From Nostoc sp. C052 (lineage in GTDB: Bacteria > Cyanobacteriota > Cyanobacteriia > Cyanobacteriales > Nostocaceae): a stretch of 64,000 nt of DNA. The stretch spans positions 62,001-126,000 of the forward strand of contig NZ_CP040273.1 in NCBI RefSeq assembly GCF_013393905.1, in the 5' to 3' direction. Below are positions 17,611 through 27,182 of this stretch, piece by piece; within the stretch, counting starts at the first letter, position 1; each line of letters opens with the position of its first letter. The translations under genes and the position numbers were made by a program. A model generated the notes under the pieces. That model was not told the DNA's origin. It was given only the letters and a program-made list of their open reading frames with translations, and made no database searches.

Positions 17611-20600
17611 ATGCCCCAACTTCCTCCGAACAACGTAACCCTATTACAATCCTTTGAGAATCTGAGCAAAGATTCTCGGCTGAAGAGATTATTCAGCCCA
17701 AACGATGCTGATACCTGCGCCCTTTATCTGTGGCTGCTCGAAATTAAAACGGGCAAGAATAACAGAGAATACCGTTTATTGTATGGGTGGGTAATTCCTC
17801 GTTCTTCAAAAATGCCCAGCCAGTGGAGATCGTTCAACTCCCATCCTGAATGGAACGTAAAGCCATACCAGTTTCGCATTCATAGACTAAATTTTTATCA
17901 CAACGGCAATGTAATCTTTAATCTAACTAAGTATTTATGCGAAGGAATGACTTTAGGTCAGGCGTGTGAACAAATTAATATTTCTCAACCAAATGAGCAG
18001 TTTAAACAGTTCCGTTTGGCAATATCAGTACAGAAAATTTATCAATCTTTTACAATTCGTCCAGTAATTTTTTTGGAAACATCTTTTAGTACTTTGCCTA
18101 TTATTAATCAGATCAAACCTCCAAGCAGTTCAATTGATGGGGTTTCTGCCTTTGTAGGTTCTTTATTCAGACTTGATAAATTAGAGCTATTTTGCCAATC
18201 TAACGGCGAGAAATTACCCAAGGTAGATGAACTAGCCACGACTTGTCTAAGTCATCTTAAAGAGGAGACTGGATTAGACTTTTGTAATGCAGATAGTCAA
18301 CGATTAGGCAATTTAGAGTGGCTATGCTTTCCAGCTGCAAATCAAGAAGAAGAATCACAAGTTTTCATCAAAACTAATTCTGCACCTAATCAAGTAGAAT
18401 TGGAAATTTCGCCAAATGTTCTGCCAACGGGGATGAGTATTTTGATTCGATGCCGTGCCAAAAACGGTGGAGTTATCGTTTTAGATGAATGTCAATTAAT
18501 TCAAATTTCTAACCAAGCTAGTACTTCAGCCTTATTTCAGGCACAAGAACAAATTAACTCAGTTATTGTTACGATATGGATTCAAAAATTCGACTCTGAC
18601 AGATGGGAAATATGGTATGAACATTCAACACCAACGCAGTGGCAGTTGAATCTAAATTTAGGTTGTTCAGGTTCTCAAATTAACTTACCATCCAACTGGC
18701 TAACAGAATTTGCAAAATTGAAAATCCAAAAGCGAGTTGAAAAGGCTCAAAAATTTAATCAAGTGAATTATGAATGGTTGCAAATTGGTGGAAAAAATGT
18801 TGAACCCTGGGTATTAGATTCTCAAAAGATCCGCTACTTTTCCCAGAAATTATTTCCAGCACCATCTGGTGGATATTTCTTCAAAAATGGATGGAGAGAA
18901 AATGACCATGAACGTAGTCGTTTAAGTTTTTTTGAGTGGTTACAGAAACTCAGTAATGATCCTACTGCCAGCAAAGTTTTAATCATTGATCCATTTTTCG
19001 ACACCTCCGGTATTGAGGAACTAATCGCACGGGTCAGTGCAGTCCAAGCAGAATACGTTGTACTGACAAATACTCAGGTTAGGTCAGAGGATGATTCATT
19101 ACAAACTGGAAATCACCAATCTCAAACAATAGATAAAACTCAAGAACCCCAAAGAGCAACTCGATTGAGGAATGCTTGTTATCAATTACAAGTCTTGTTG
19201 AAAAACCTAAAATTTCAGTTGCTAGATGTACGAAGCACCCAAGGGGGAAAAAATCAGATATTCCATGATCGCTACATACTAGTGTTCAATCAACACGGTG
19301 ATGTAAAAACTGGCTATCATCTCTCCAATTCAATTCAAGGTGCAACGAAGTCTTATCCTCTTCTAATTACACCAATCCCAGAAGATGTAATACCATTGGT
19401 TGAGGACTATATAGCAAGCTTGCTAGAACCTACGAATAATGAACCGAGAGAAGTCATTGAAATTTTCTCGTCTGTCCATGATAAAAGTATCTCTACAGAT
19501 AACAAACGTCCCACTGGGCTTGATAGTATTCTAGATGCCAACTTGTTTTTTGCAGCCCTTCTACAAGATGTTAACTTAGCTTTCCTTAATCAAGCTGACT
19601 TAGGCAATCATCTTCAAAATCATGGATTATATGATATAACAACCTATGATTTCAAAATCAGTGAAACTAATCTCACTCAAATCAAAACTTTTTTAGAAAA
19701 ATTCAGCCAAACTCTTTTAACGGCCGACACTAATTTTTTTACGAAATTGTGGGCTGCATTAGGATCATGGTTAGATAATTCTCCAAATGGAGAAGAATAT
19801 TTAGACATAATTAGCAATATTGGTGGTGCATCATTAGCAGCAAAAATACAAACTTTTTTATCACAGGTTCCAAATCATTTAAATCTTCTTGACACTTCAT
19901 ACGAAGCAACTATACAAGAAGATGCTATACAACTGAGCCAGTTTATTCAGCAAGACTTTGTAAATGCAATACAAGATGCTGATAGACTTCTCAAGTTCAC
20001 AGACTATAGAGGATGGCAGATTTGTCTACAAGATTTCGGCATTCGCTATGCTACGCAAGCCTTAATCGCTTTAGAACCAGCCCAATTAGTGAGAGTTATT
20101 ACAAGTTTTTGGCACCTTCTGACAGATGCATCATCTTTAGATAATTCTCGGTTTCGGAACGTGATTTATACTGTCTCATTCACCCTCCAAGAGATGCTTC
20201 GGCAATTAATTGTTATTAAATTTATTCACAAAGAAGATAACGCACTCCTGGAAGAACTACTCAAAAGTGATGTACCATCACTACGAGCGATAGCAGCCTA
20301 CAGCTTATCTCCTCTGTGGAGTACAGACGATAACCTGAAAGATTCAGATTTAAACAACTTCTTTGGATTACTAATTAACTTAAATGAAACTGAAAGAATT
20401 TATACATTAGCTGAATGGATATACAATTTAAGAATTAAAGCAAATGTAAGTCAAGGAGAAACTGGATTTCTTAGAAAACTTCGCTTGATAATTTTTGATA
20501 GAATGCGGCAGTTTTTTCCTAACAATCTGTCGTTAAATGAATTTAAGCTTATTAATCGTCGTTTGAGCGGCCCCTGTCAAGAAAATTGGGCAAAGTCCAC

Positions 20601-20982
20601 AAATGAGGATTTACTTCAACTTCTAGTTGATGATGGCAAGATAAATATTGATGAGGTGGCTCAAGTTTGGCTATCAATTTTAGAATCAATTCTACACCAT
20701 TGGCTTGAAACATACTTACCAAACTCAATTAAACAGAATAAAGAACAATATTCTATTCCTACGCCAAATTTTTCTGAAAATTCAGAATTGATTGAGGTTT
20801 GTACTTGGGCAATTGCTCATGCAAGTTTAGATTGTCGCAAAGAATGGTTACAAAAAATTGAGAAGCTTAAGTTGATTACTCAAGGAGTAATTTCCCGGCC
20901 ATTTCTAGGTTCTCAGAATCCTGTGGCTTGGAATAAAGCTAATATTTGCTTGTCGTACTTGCAACAACTAACTCAAGTTTAA
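17611..20982 (+). CDS. VPA1262-like large protein with PLD-like motif (candidate defence protein)
   Basis: About 1123 residues from the ATG at 17611. The N-terminal 200 residues (EYRLLYGWVIPRSSKMPSQW, soon WNVKPYQFRIHRLNFYHNG) resemble the VPA1262-type N-terminal domain as I remember it. Around residue 457 comes VLIIDPFFDTSGIEELI and around 552 FHDRYILVF, the paired strand and HxR/K pattern of phospholipase-D-like nucleases. After a gap follows KTGYHLSNSIQGATKSYPLL. The C-terminal half is helical, HEAT-like. Proteins of this kind occur among defence genes. It lies beside a helicase/DUF2290 pair and a type I R-M locus. The nuclease reading is tentative because the full HKD pair is not canonical. 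Confidence 0.5.
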   Translation: MPQLPPNNVTLLQSFENLSKDSRLKRLFSPNDADTCALYLWLLEIKTGKNNREYRLLYGWVIPRSSKMPSQWRSFNSHPEWNVKPYQFRIHRLNFYHNGNVIFNLTKYLCEGMTLGQACEQINISQPNEQFKQFRLAISVQKIYQSFTIRPVIFLETSFSTLPIINQIKPPSSSIDGVSAFVGSLFRLDKLELFCQSNGEKLPKVDELATTCLSHLKEETGLDFCNADSQRLGNLEWLCFPAANQEEESQVFIKTNSAPNQVELEISPNVLPTGMSILIRCRAKNGGVIVLDECQLIQISNQASTSALFQAQEQINSVIVTIWIQKFDSDRWEIWYEHSTPTQWQLNLNLGCSGSQINLPSNWLTEFAKLKIQKRVEKAQKFNQVNYEWLQIGGKNVEPWVLDSQKIRYFSQKLFPAPSGGYFFKNGWRENDHERSRLSFFEWLQKLSNDPTASKVLIIDPFFDTSGIEELIARVSAVQAEYVVLTNTQVRSEDDSLQTGNHQSQTIDKTQEPQRATRLRNACYQLQVLLKNLKFQLLDVRSTQGGKNQIFHDRYILVFNQHGDVKTGYHLSNSIQGATKSYPLLITPIPEDVIPLVEDYIASLLEPTNNEPREVIEIFSSVHDKSISTDNKRPTGLDSILDANLFFAALLQDVNLAFLNQADLGNHLQNHGLYDITTYDFKISETNLTQIKTFLEKFSQTLLTADTNFFTKLWAALGSWLDNSPNGEEYLDIISNIGGASLAAKIQTFLSQVPNHLNLLDTSYEATIQEDAIQLSQFIQQDFVNAIQDADRLLKFTDYRGWQICLQDFGIRYATQALIALEPAQLVRVITSFWHLLTDASSLDNSRFRNVIYTVSFTLQEMLRQLIVIKFIHKEDNALLEELLKSDVPSLRAIAAYSLSPLWSTDDNLKDSDLNNFFGLLINLNETERIYTLAEWIYNLRIKANVSQGETGFLRKLRLIIFDRMRQFFPNNLSLNEFKLINRRLSGPCQENWAKSTNEDLLQLLVDDGKINIDEVAQVWLSILESILHHWLETYLPNSIKQNKEQYSIPTPNFSENSELIEVCTWAIAHASLDCRKEWLQKIEKLKLITQGVISRPFLGSQNPVAWNKANICLSYLQQLTQV

Positions 20983-21088
20983 TATGTCAGTATAATTTTT
21001 TAACAAAACATTTTTTCAATAGAGTTGAACAGATTAAGGAGTTATCTTGGTATGAGTCGGTTAACCAGCAAGCATTCTCTAAAAAAAA

Positions 21089-21748
21089 TTAATAAATAGC
21101 TATGTGCAATACTTTCTCCTCTGCAACAGTTATCGTTTTATCAAAAAGGCTGCTGGAAAATGTAAGGTCATCTGTAAATTTTCTAAAAGCAGTATTATAA
21201 AAGCTACGAATAATAAAAGATATGAAGGTATTGGGTGTGATTGGGGAACAAACAGGTATTCTACAATTTTCAAACTGTCCCAAAGTTAAATGGCATTTGG
21301 GGTGATCTAATTCTTTATGATTGTCTGGATCATAATCGAATCTTATTGGTACTGGTAATATATTTTTTGCTATTATATCTGCATATATTTCATCTGCTTC
21401 GTAAATTGTAGGGTCATTCTGGAAAAATTCTAAAAATGGTGATGGTAAGAAGGCAAGCCTATGTGAAATTAGCTCTGATTTTCTATAAGTATATAAAAGT
21501 TGTATTAAGGCACCATCTATCATTTTGAAGTTATAGTTTTTCCCCTTATCTAGTTCATGATATATGTCTTTATAATTAATGTTTTTCAGTGCTATTGAGA
21601 GATCCTGCATACCAGAATATGCAATTTCATAACTATCTCTACCAATAGATGTAGATGAGGGAAAGTTTTGTTGATCGCACAAACTAACTTCTATTAGTTT
21701 TTGAGTTATAGTCTTAATTTCTTTATAAATTTCTTGGTGGCTAGTCAT
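21089..21748 (-). CDS. DUF2290-like protein paired with the upstream helicase
   Basis: 219 residues. The C-terminal half has HPKCHLTLGQFENCRIPVCS, then PITPNTFISFIIRSFYNTAF, which matches my memory of DUF2290 proteins. No catalytic motif is evident. The ATG follows the helicase stop by one base, so the two are almost certainly translated as a pair. Such pairs are compatible with a two-component defence or DNA-repair unit. The family call is moderate; the function is unknown. Confidence 0.55.
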   Translation of the reverse strand: MTSHQEIYKEIKTITQKLIEVSLCDQQNFPSSTSIGRDSYEIAYSGMQDLSIALKNINYKDIYHELDKGKNYNFKMIDGALIQLLYTYRKSELISHRLAFLPSPFLEFFQNDPTIYEADEIYADIIAKNILPVPIRFDYDPDNHKELDHPKCHLTLGQFENCRIPVCSPITPNTFISFIIRSFYNTAFRKFTDDLTFSSSLFDKTITVAEEKVLHIAIY

Positions 21749-21749
21749 T

Positions 21750-23867
21750 TCAAAATAATTGTTTTTTTAATTTTTCTATTAATTCTGGTGACAAATCTTC
21801 TTTATGAATAATACCCTTCTCTAAATCCTCAACAATATCTTTTAAATTTCTTTGATTTTGAATTCTACGCTCATGCTCTTTAGGACTCATATCTCTATTA
21901 ATAACATTCATTATTATTCGTTCTTCTTCTGTAGGATAGGTAAACTCAAGAACAAAGTTTCTTTTTTTAACCTCTTCAAATTCTTTCACTAAACCCCTCA
22001 TGTCTTCGCCATAGCCTAATACTCTTAACCAAGCTTTGCTTCTTGTCATAGCAGTAAACAAGATATTTCTTTTTCTAGAAAGCTCTGCACCAGAGAAGCA
22101 TTCATGGGCATTTATAACATATATCATCGCAGCTTCATTTCCCTTTGCTCTATAAATACCTGTGAAAGTAACCGCTTCTTCACTAAAAAAATCATCGCGG
22201 GAATTTGTGACTCCGGCTAGATTAGAATTAATCTTTTTTTCAAACAGTAAAGCCCTAGAGCTTCCAACGGCATCTTTAGTTGTGAACGGGTTAGAATGAA
22301 TAATCATTATGTCATCATACTTTAGTTCATCCTCTCTAATATTTTTCTCTATTTCTTTGACTAACCATTCATTTTGTTCGCGGTTATTATTAAAAGACTT
22401 AAATATAATTAAGTCATCAATCTTTGAGTGAGATTCGAGGAATATTGGACTAGTATTGCTAGTTCTACTAAGCTTTACAGGCTTTCCTTCTTCTAGATTT
22501 CCTTCTTCTACTTTATAACCAATATCTCTCCATAAACCTGCATCGTCAAACATCTGAATTAATCCTTCATTTCTATATATTCCAAAACCCAAAGCGTGTG
22601 CAGAAGTGAGGAGTGGGCGCGAGTTTCTATAGCATTTCTCTAATATAATGTCTTGTTTTGGTTCTCCAGATTTATTCTGAAGTTCAACACATGGATTACC
22701 GTAAGTATCTTTTCCAAAGATTACATCGGGTGATTCCATTGTTTGATTATTAAGGCTTTGTAATTCATCATACGCATAAACTAGTCTTTTCGGCGACTTC
22801 AAAATTTTATAACACAGTTGCAAAAAATGTTTAGAAAAATCCTGTGCTTCATCAACTAGTATTGCATCATAATACTGATCAAAATTCTGGATTTTATCGA
22901 GTGCTTCTTCACAAACTTTGTCAAATTCTTGACCAGATATATTAGTAAGATTTCTTGCTGCATTTAAATCCCTAAATTCAATATTATGTTTTTTACATAC
23001 TTCATAATAAATTCCTTCCGTTGAAGGACTTCCCCAAGCATGAATAATTTTTATTTTTTCCCAGTCAGGCTCTTCATTCGTATGTTCAATAGTGAAAGTA
23101 TTAATAAAGTGTTTAAACTGATTTTTTAGAGAACGTGTATTAAAAGTAACAGCAATATTCCAGTCAGGATGTTTGGCCTGTAAATATGCAACTTTAAGAG
23201 CTAGAACTATAGTTTTACCTGAACCGGCAAGTCCTCTAATTCGCTGTACACCTTCTACAGTTTCAAGTACAGCAGCGCTCTGATTATTATCTAGGTTAGC
23301 GATAGAATCTTCCAGTCTCTGTAGTTTTGCGCCTCTGGAATCTTCTCGTTGAACATAGCTACGCTGCCTTCTTTTTCTAATAGAAGTTATAGCTTGTATG
23401 ACTGAGCTAAGGCTCTCAAAATATTGGTTGTTCTCCCACTTACAAGATTTTAAGTACTCTCCTAATGTAGACTCGTTAGTTATAATAGGATAGTCTTCTG
23501 AAACATCATTTGGTGTATTATTTAACGCAGGTGCAAATGTGACAGCACTGATTTCCACCATTAGTTTCCTTCTTTCAGTCAGATTTTTATGCTGAAGTAG
23601 TTTTGATTGAACTTTGGTTACACTTTCATCTTGTGCCTCTTCTATATCTATGTTAATGTTAGTTCCCTCAATAATATTAAAAATAACAATACCATGCTCT
23701 CTAGATAATAGAAGAGCATCAATTTGATAACCACCTTGAGGTGTTCCTATTATTGGGTATCCCAGGTATAAGCTGCCATTGATATCGGGTCTATTCTCAA
23801 AGTACTCAGCTAGCCTTCTAGATGAAACTGGCTTATTATCTACATCACCTCGAATAACATTAACCAT
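21750..23867 (-). CDS. Superfamily 1 helicase with NERD-like N-terminal region
   Basis: 705 residues. The N-terminal 110 residues (GGYQIDALLLSREHGIVIFN) look like a NERD or restriction-nuclease-like fold with a D-x-hydrophobic strand pattern. Helicase motifs follow: Walker A GLAGSGKTIVLAL near residue 212, Walker B ILVDEAQDFS near 338, and C-terminal FTGIYRAKGNEA and ILFTAMTRSKAWLRV, the UvrD/Rep-type motifs V-VI. It probably unwinds or translocates on DNA with ATP. It is coupled to the DUF2290-like gene. AT-rich codon use differs from the 14-17 kb genes, consistent with transfer. Confidence 0.75.
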   Translation of the reverse strand: MVNVIRGDVDNKPVSSRRLAEYFENRPDINGSLYLGYPIIGTPQGGYQIDALLLSREHGIVIFNIIEGTNINIDIEEAQDESVTKVQSKLLQHKNLTERRKLMVEISAVTFAPALNNTPNDVSEDYPIITNESTLGEYLKSCKWENNQYFESLSSVIQAITSIRKRRQRSYVQREDSRGAKLQRLEDSIANLDNNQSAAVLETVEGVQRIRGLAGSGKTIVLALKVAYLQAKHPDWNIAVTFNTRSLKNQFKHFINTFTIEHTNEEPDWEKIKIIHAWGSPSTEGIYYEVCKKHNIEFRDLNAARNLTNISGQEFDKVCEEALDKIQNFDQYYDAILVDEAQDFSKHFLQLCYKILKSPKRLVYAYDELQSLNNQTMESPDVIFGKDTYGNPCVELQNKSGEPKQDIILEKCYRNSRPLLTSAHALGFGIYRNEGLIQMFDDAGLWRDIGYKVEEGNLEEGKPVKLSRTSNTSPIFLESHSKIDDLIIFKSFNNNREQNEWLVKEIEKNIREDELKYDDIMIIHSNPFTTKDAVGSSRALLFEKKINSNLAGVTNSRDDFFSEEAVTFTGIYRAKGNEAAMIYVINAHECFSGAELSRKRNILFTAMTRSKAWLRVLGYGEDMRGLVKEFEEVKKRNFVLEFTYPTEEERIIMNVINRDMSPKEHERRIQNQRNLKDIVEDLEKGIIHKEDLSPELIEKLKKQLF

Positions 23868-24024
23868 GAGATATTGCTTTACCTAAAGTATATATCTCTA
23901 TTATCTTTCAACTTGAAGTAATCGTCCCATGCTATTTGATATTTGTCGATTTCCTGTAAATCACACTTGGTAAAGCTGAATTATGAGTTGAGTCAAAAGA
24001 GTTTGTGAGATGTATCTCTAACAA

Positions 24025-24450
24025 CACGCCTACACAGAATCCGCGTGAGGAGGGGACGGCTCACGCGCCCTTGGCGGTCGCGTCGTCTCAGTCTGTCGAA
24101 AACGTGTCAGAGAAAGAGAATAGACTTGCCTGTGGCAATGGACTGCATGACGCTGGCGCTTGTGGATGATGCACAGAGTAATCCCGCTTCGTTGTTTGCT
24201 GAAAACCAGGATTGTGGCGTTGAGCAGAAAGACTGTCATGTTCGCGTAGCGTCTCGTAGAGAAGGTACTGGTTCCGCCGCGCCGCCTGCCCAAATTGAAA
24301 AATCAAATCTTCAACTTCAGCGATCGCAGATCAGAAAATAGAACCGAGTCGCCCCTCTGCTTCGTTTGACTGAAAATTCAGTTTCGGGTGTAGAAATCAA
24401 AGCGGATCATGAAGGCACTTGTTCCGCCGCGCCTATGCCAAATCCTATAA
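24025..24450 (+). pseudogene. Decayed direct copy of the 3' half of the 16231 gene
   Basis: Nucleotides and reading frame match 16795-17215 in order: CTCAGTCTGT then GTGTCAGAG, GCTGGCGCTTGTGGATG, GCTGAAAACCAGGATTGTG, the TTCCGCCGCGCC word (24272 and 24422), and GAAAATTCAGTTTC. The encoded LALVDDAQSNPASLFAENQD parallels LALVDAVPNQPAPLLAENQD of the intact gene. Stops and indels break the frame. No start or complete product is left. It lies in direct orientation 7.2 kb from the parent, on the other side of the VPA1262-like/helicase module. Confidence 0.75.
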
Positions 24451-24582
24451 GGTCGATACTATACACGAGCGTATAGCCAGCAAGCTGAAAGATTAGGTTT
24501 AAGCAATTTGGAAATGTGTTGGAGTATTTGCCAGCAAGAGATATACTGGCAAAGCATTAGTCTCAGAATCTCAGCATCTACT

Positions 24583-26118
24583 ATGGGCAAACTCACACTG
24601 CCGCAACTAGAACGTCATCTTTTTTCTGCTGCTGATATTTTGCGCGGCAAGATGGACGCTTCGGAGTTTAAAGAATACATCTTCGGGATGCTTTTTTTAA
24701 AACGCGCCTCAGATGTGTTTGAGCAGCAGTATGAGCAAATTTTGCAGCAGAATTTGCAAAAGGGAAGGACACAAGAAGAAGCAAACATGAGGGCAGAAAA
24801 CCCCACCACTTACAAAGAAACTTTTTTTGTGCCAGAAAAAGCGCGGTGGACATATATTCGTGATGAGCTACATAAAAACGTAGCTGATGGATTAAATAAA
24901 GCTTTGGCAGCACTTGAGGAAAGTAACCAAGCATTGGCGGGTGTGCTGGGACATATTGACTTTAACCGTCAACTTGGTAGAAGTCGGATTCCTGATGTTA
25001 AGTTGCGCGAATTGATTAAACACTTCAATAAATATCGTTTGCGAAATGAAGATTTTGTATTTCCTGATTTGCTGGGTGCGGCTTACGAGTACCTGATTAA
25101 AGAGTTTGCAGATTCAGCCGGGAAAAAAGGGGGCGAGTTTTATACGCCACGTGAAGTAGTGCAGTTGATGGTGCGTCTCTTAAAACCTCAACCTGGGATG
25201 TCAGTTTATGATCCCTGTTGTGGTTCTGGGGGAATGTTAATTCAGTCCAAGCAATATGTAGAAGAATGCGGTCGTGATGCCAGAAATTTAGCACTATACG
25301 GTCAGGATAATAACGGCGGCGTATGGGCAATTTGTAAAATTAATATGCTGCTGCACGGCATTCGAGATGCAGATATATATAATGACGATACTCTGTTTAA
25401 TCCCTTGCATATTGCTGACGGTGAACTAATCCGCTTTGACAGAGTAATCAGTAATCCGCCTTTTTCTCAAAACTATAGCCGCGAGGGAATGCAATTTTCT
25501 GGACGCTTTACGCATGGTTATTGTCCTGAGACAGGTAAAAAAGCAGATTTGATGTTTGCCCAGCACATGTTAGCTGTTCTCAAAACTGATGGGATGATGG
25601 CGACGGTAATGCCGCATGGGGTGCTATTTCGCGGCGGAGAAGAAAAGAAAATTCGGGAGAGTTTTATTAAACACGATCAATTAGAGGCGGTGATTGGCTT
25701 ACCGCCCAATTTGTTTTATGGCACAGGTATCCCTGCCTGTATTCTGGTGATGTGTCCACAAGGCGCGAAACCAGTTGAACGCCAGGGAAAAGTTTTGTTT
25801 ATTAATGCTGATGCTGAATATTATGCAGGTCGCGCTCAAAATTATTTGCGTCCTGAGCATATCGAAAAGATTTCCTGGGTATTTGAAAATTTTGTGTCTT
25901 TACCGGGATATTCGGCAGTAGTAACTAAGGAAAAATTGGCGGAAGAAGATTACAACTGTAATATCCGCCGCTATGCTGATAATGCACCACCACCAGAACC
26001 ACAAGATGTAAGAGCGCATTTATTTGGGGGAATTCCCAAGGCTGAGGTCGAAGCGAAGCGCGAATTATTGGCAGCACATGGGTTTGATCCAAGCAGGATT
26101 GTAGCGGAGAAGAATTAG
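24583..26118 (+). CDS. hsdM: Type I restriction-modification methyltransferase subunit, catalytic part
   Basis: 511 residues from MGKLTLPQLERHLF at 24583; a longer frame to 24508 lacks a sensible N-terminus. The N-terminal helical HsdM domain is followed by the N6-adenine methylase core: motif I YDPCCGSGGML and motif IV VISNPPFSQNY. It would bind S-adenosylmethionine and methylate adenine in the sequence set by HsdS. It ends within one base of the next gene, which carries what is normally the C-terminal domain of HsdM. It is the first gene of the hsd cluster. Confidence 0.9.
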   Translation: MGKLTLPQLERHLFSAADILRGKMDASEFKEYIFGMLFLKRASDVFEQQYEQILQQNLQKGRTQEEANMRAENPTTYKETFFVPEKARWTYIRDELHKNVADGLNKALAALEESNQALAGVLGHIDFNRQLGRSRIPDVKLRELIKHFNKYRLRNEDFVFPDLLGAAYEYLIKEFADSAGKKGGEFYTPREVVQLMVRLLKPQPGMSVYDPCCGSGGMLIQSKQYVEECGRDARNLALYGQDNNGGVWAICKINMLLHGIRDADIYNDDTLFNPLHIADGELIRFDRVISNPPFSQNYSREGMQFSGRFTHGYCPETGKKADLMFAQHMLAVLKTDGMMATVMPHGVLFRGGEEKKIRESFIKHDQLEAVIGLPPNLFYGTGIPACILVMCPQGAKPVERQGKVLFINADAEYYAGRAQNYLRPEHIEKISWVFENFVSLPGYSAVVTKEKLAEEDYNCNIRRYADNAPPPEPQDVRAHLFGGIPKAEVEAKRELLAAHGFDPSRIVAEKN

Positions 26119-27182
26119 TGGATTATTTGGATTTTATTTCTGCAATTAGCGAAAGAGGGCAGATTAAAAGTTTTATAGAATCTGATGCTGGTGTTCAGCA
26201 GCAAGAAGGCAAACTTTATAATGTGTTTGCTGCTTGGTGGCAAGTACACTCGACTAGTTTGGGTGACTTGCCTAAAACTAAAAAGGTGATGGAACTCCGC
26301 GCTGAGTTTTTTAGTTCTTTTGTGGATAGCTTGGAACCTGTGGGATTACTTGACCGCTTTAAAGTGGCGGGTGTGGTTGCTAGTTGGTGGAATGAACAGA
26401 GGTATGACCTCAGAACTTTATCAGAGTCAAATTTTAGTGGTTTGGTTGATAGTTGGGTGGATACGATTAAAGATGCCTTAGAGCAAGGTGATGAGGATAA
26501 GAAAAAACAGGCAAAATTTGACCCTCTAAATCATAAATTAGTAAGGCGGTTGATGCCGGATTATTTACAAGACATTGCTGAGGCTGAGGCAGAAATTGCG
26601 GAATTAGAACAGCAAAAATTAGCTTTTGAGCAGGGAGAGGAAGTCGAGACGGATGCTGAAGAAGGTGAAGAATCAGAAGCAGTGAATATTGTCAAGAATT
26701 TAGAGAAAGACCTTAAATATATAAAAAATTCGATTAAAGAGCCGAAGAAAGAACTCAAGATTTTAAAGAAGACACCTTTATTAAATAAAGATAAAATTGC
26801 TGAACTTGAGGTTTTTATTGAAGAAAATGAAGCAGAAATTGCCGAAATAGAAGCCCAACTGGAACCTTATAAGGAAATTGTTAAGCAGTTGAAGGAAGCA
26901 AAGGCGAAATTAAAGACATTAAAGAATGAATTGGTGAAACGTTTGGGAACTGCACGGGCTGCTTTGGGTGATGAAGATTGTCAAGATTTGGTGTTAGCAA
27001 TTTTCAAAGATGGGTTAATTGCTGAATTGGAGCGATATGTCACCGCGCACCGTCAGATGGTGATTGCTGCGGTAGAAAATTGGTGGGATAAGTATCGGGT
27101 AACGTTGCAGGATATTGAGACACAAAGAAATGCAGCAGCGAAGAAGTTGAATGAGTTCTTACAGGGGTTAGGATATGCATGA
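26118..27182 (+). CDS. Separate C-terminal HsdM-type subunit with long coiled coil
   Basis: 354 residues from a GTG that overlaps the hsdM stop (TAGTG). The last 65 residues (VTAHRQMVIAAVENWWDKYR) match the C-terminal tail usually fused to HsdM, here in its own reading frame. The middle is a highly charged coiled coil (about residues 145-285). It probably binds HsdM and HsdS to complete the methylase complex. It overlaps hsdS by 8 bases, so translation is coupled. The split could be ancestral or could mark a subfamily with a two-part methylase. Confidence 0.7.
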   Translation: MDYLDFISAISERGQIKSFIESDAGVQQQEGKLYNVFAAWWQVHSTSLGDLPKTKKVMELRAEFFSSFVDSLEPVGLLDRFKVAGVVASWWNEQRYDLRTLSESNFSGLVDSWVDTIKDALEQGDEDKKKQAKFDPLNHKLVRRLMPDYLQDIAEAEAEIAELEQQKLAFEQGEEVETDAEEGEESEAVNIVKNLEKDLKYIKNSIKEPKKELKILKKTPLLNKDKIAELEVFIEENEAEIAEIEAQLEPYKEIVKQLKEAKAKLKTLKNELVKRLGTARAALGDEDCQDLVLAIFKDGLIAELERYVTAHRQMVIAAVENWWDKYRVTLQDIETQRNAAAKKLNEFLQGLGYA

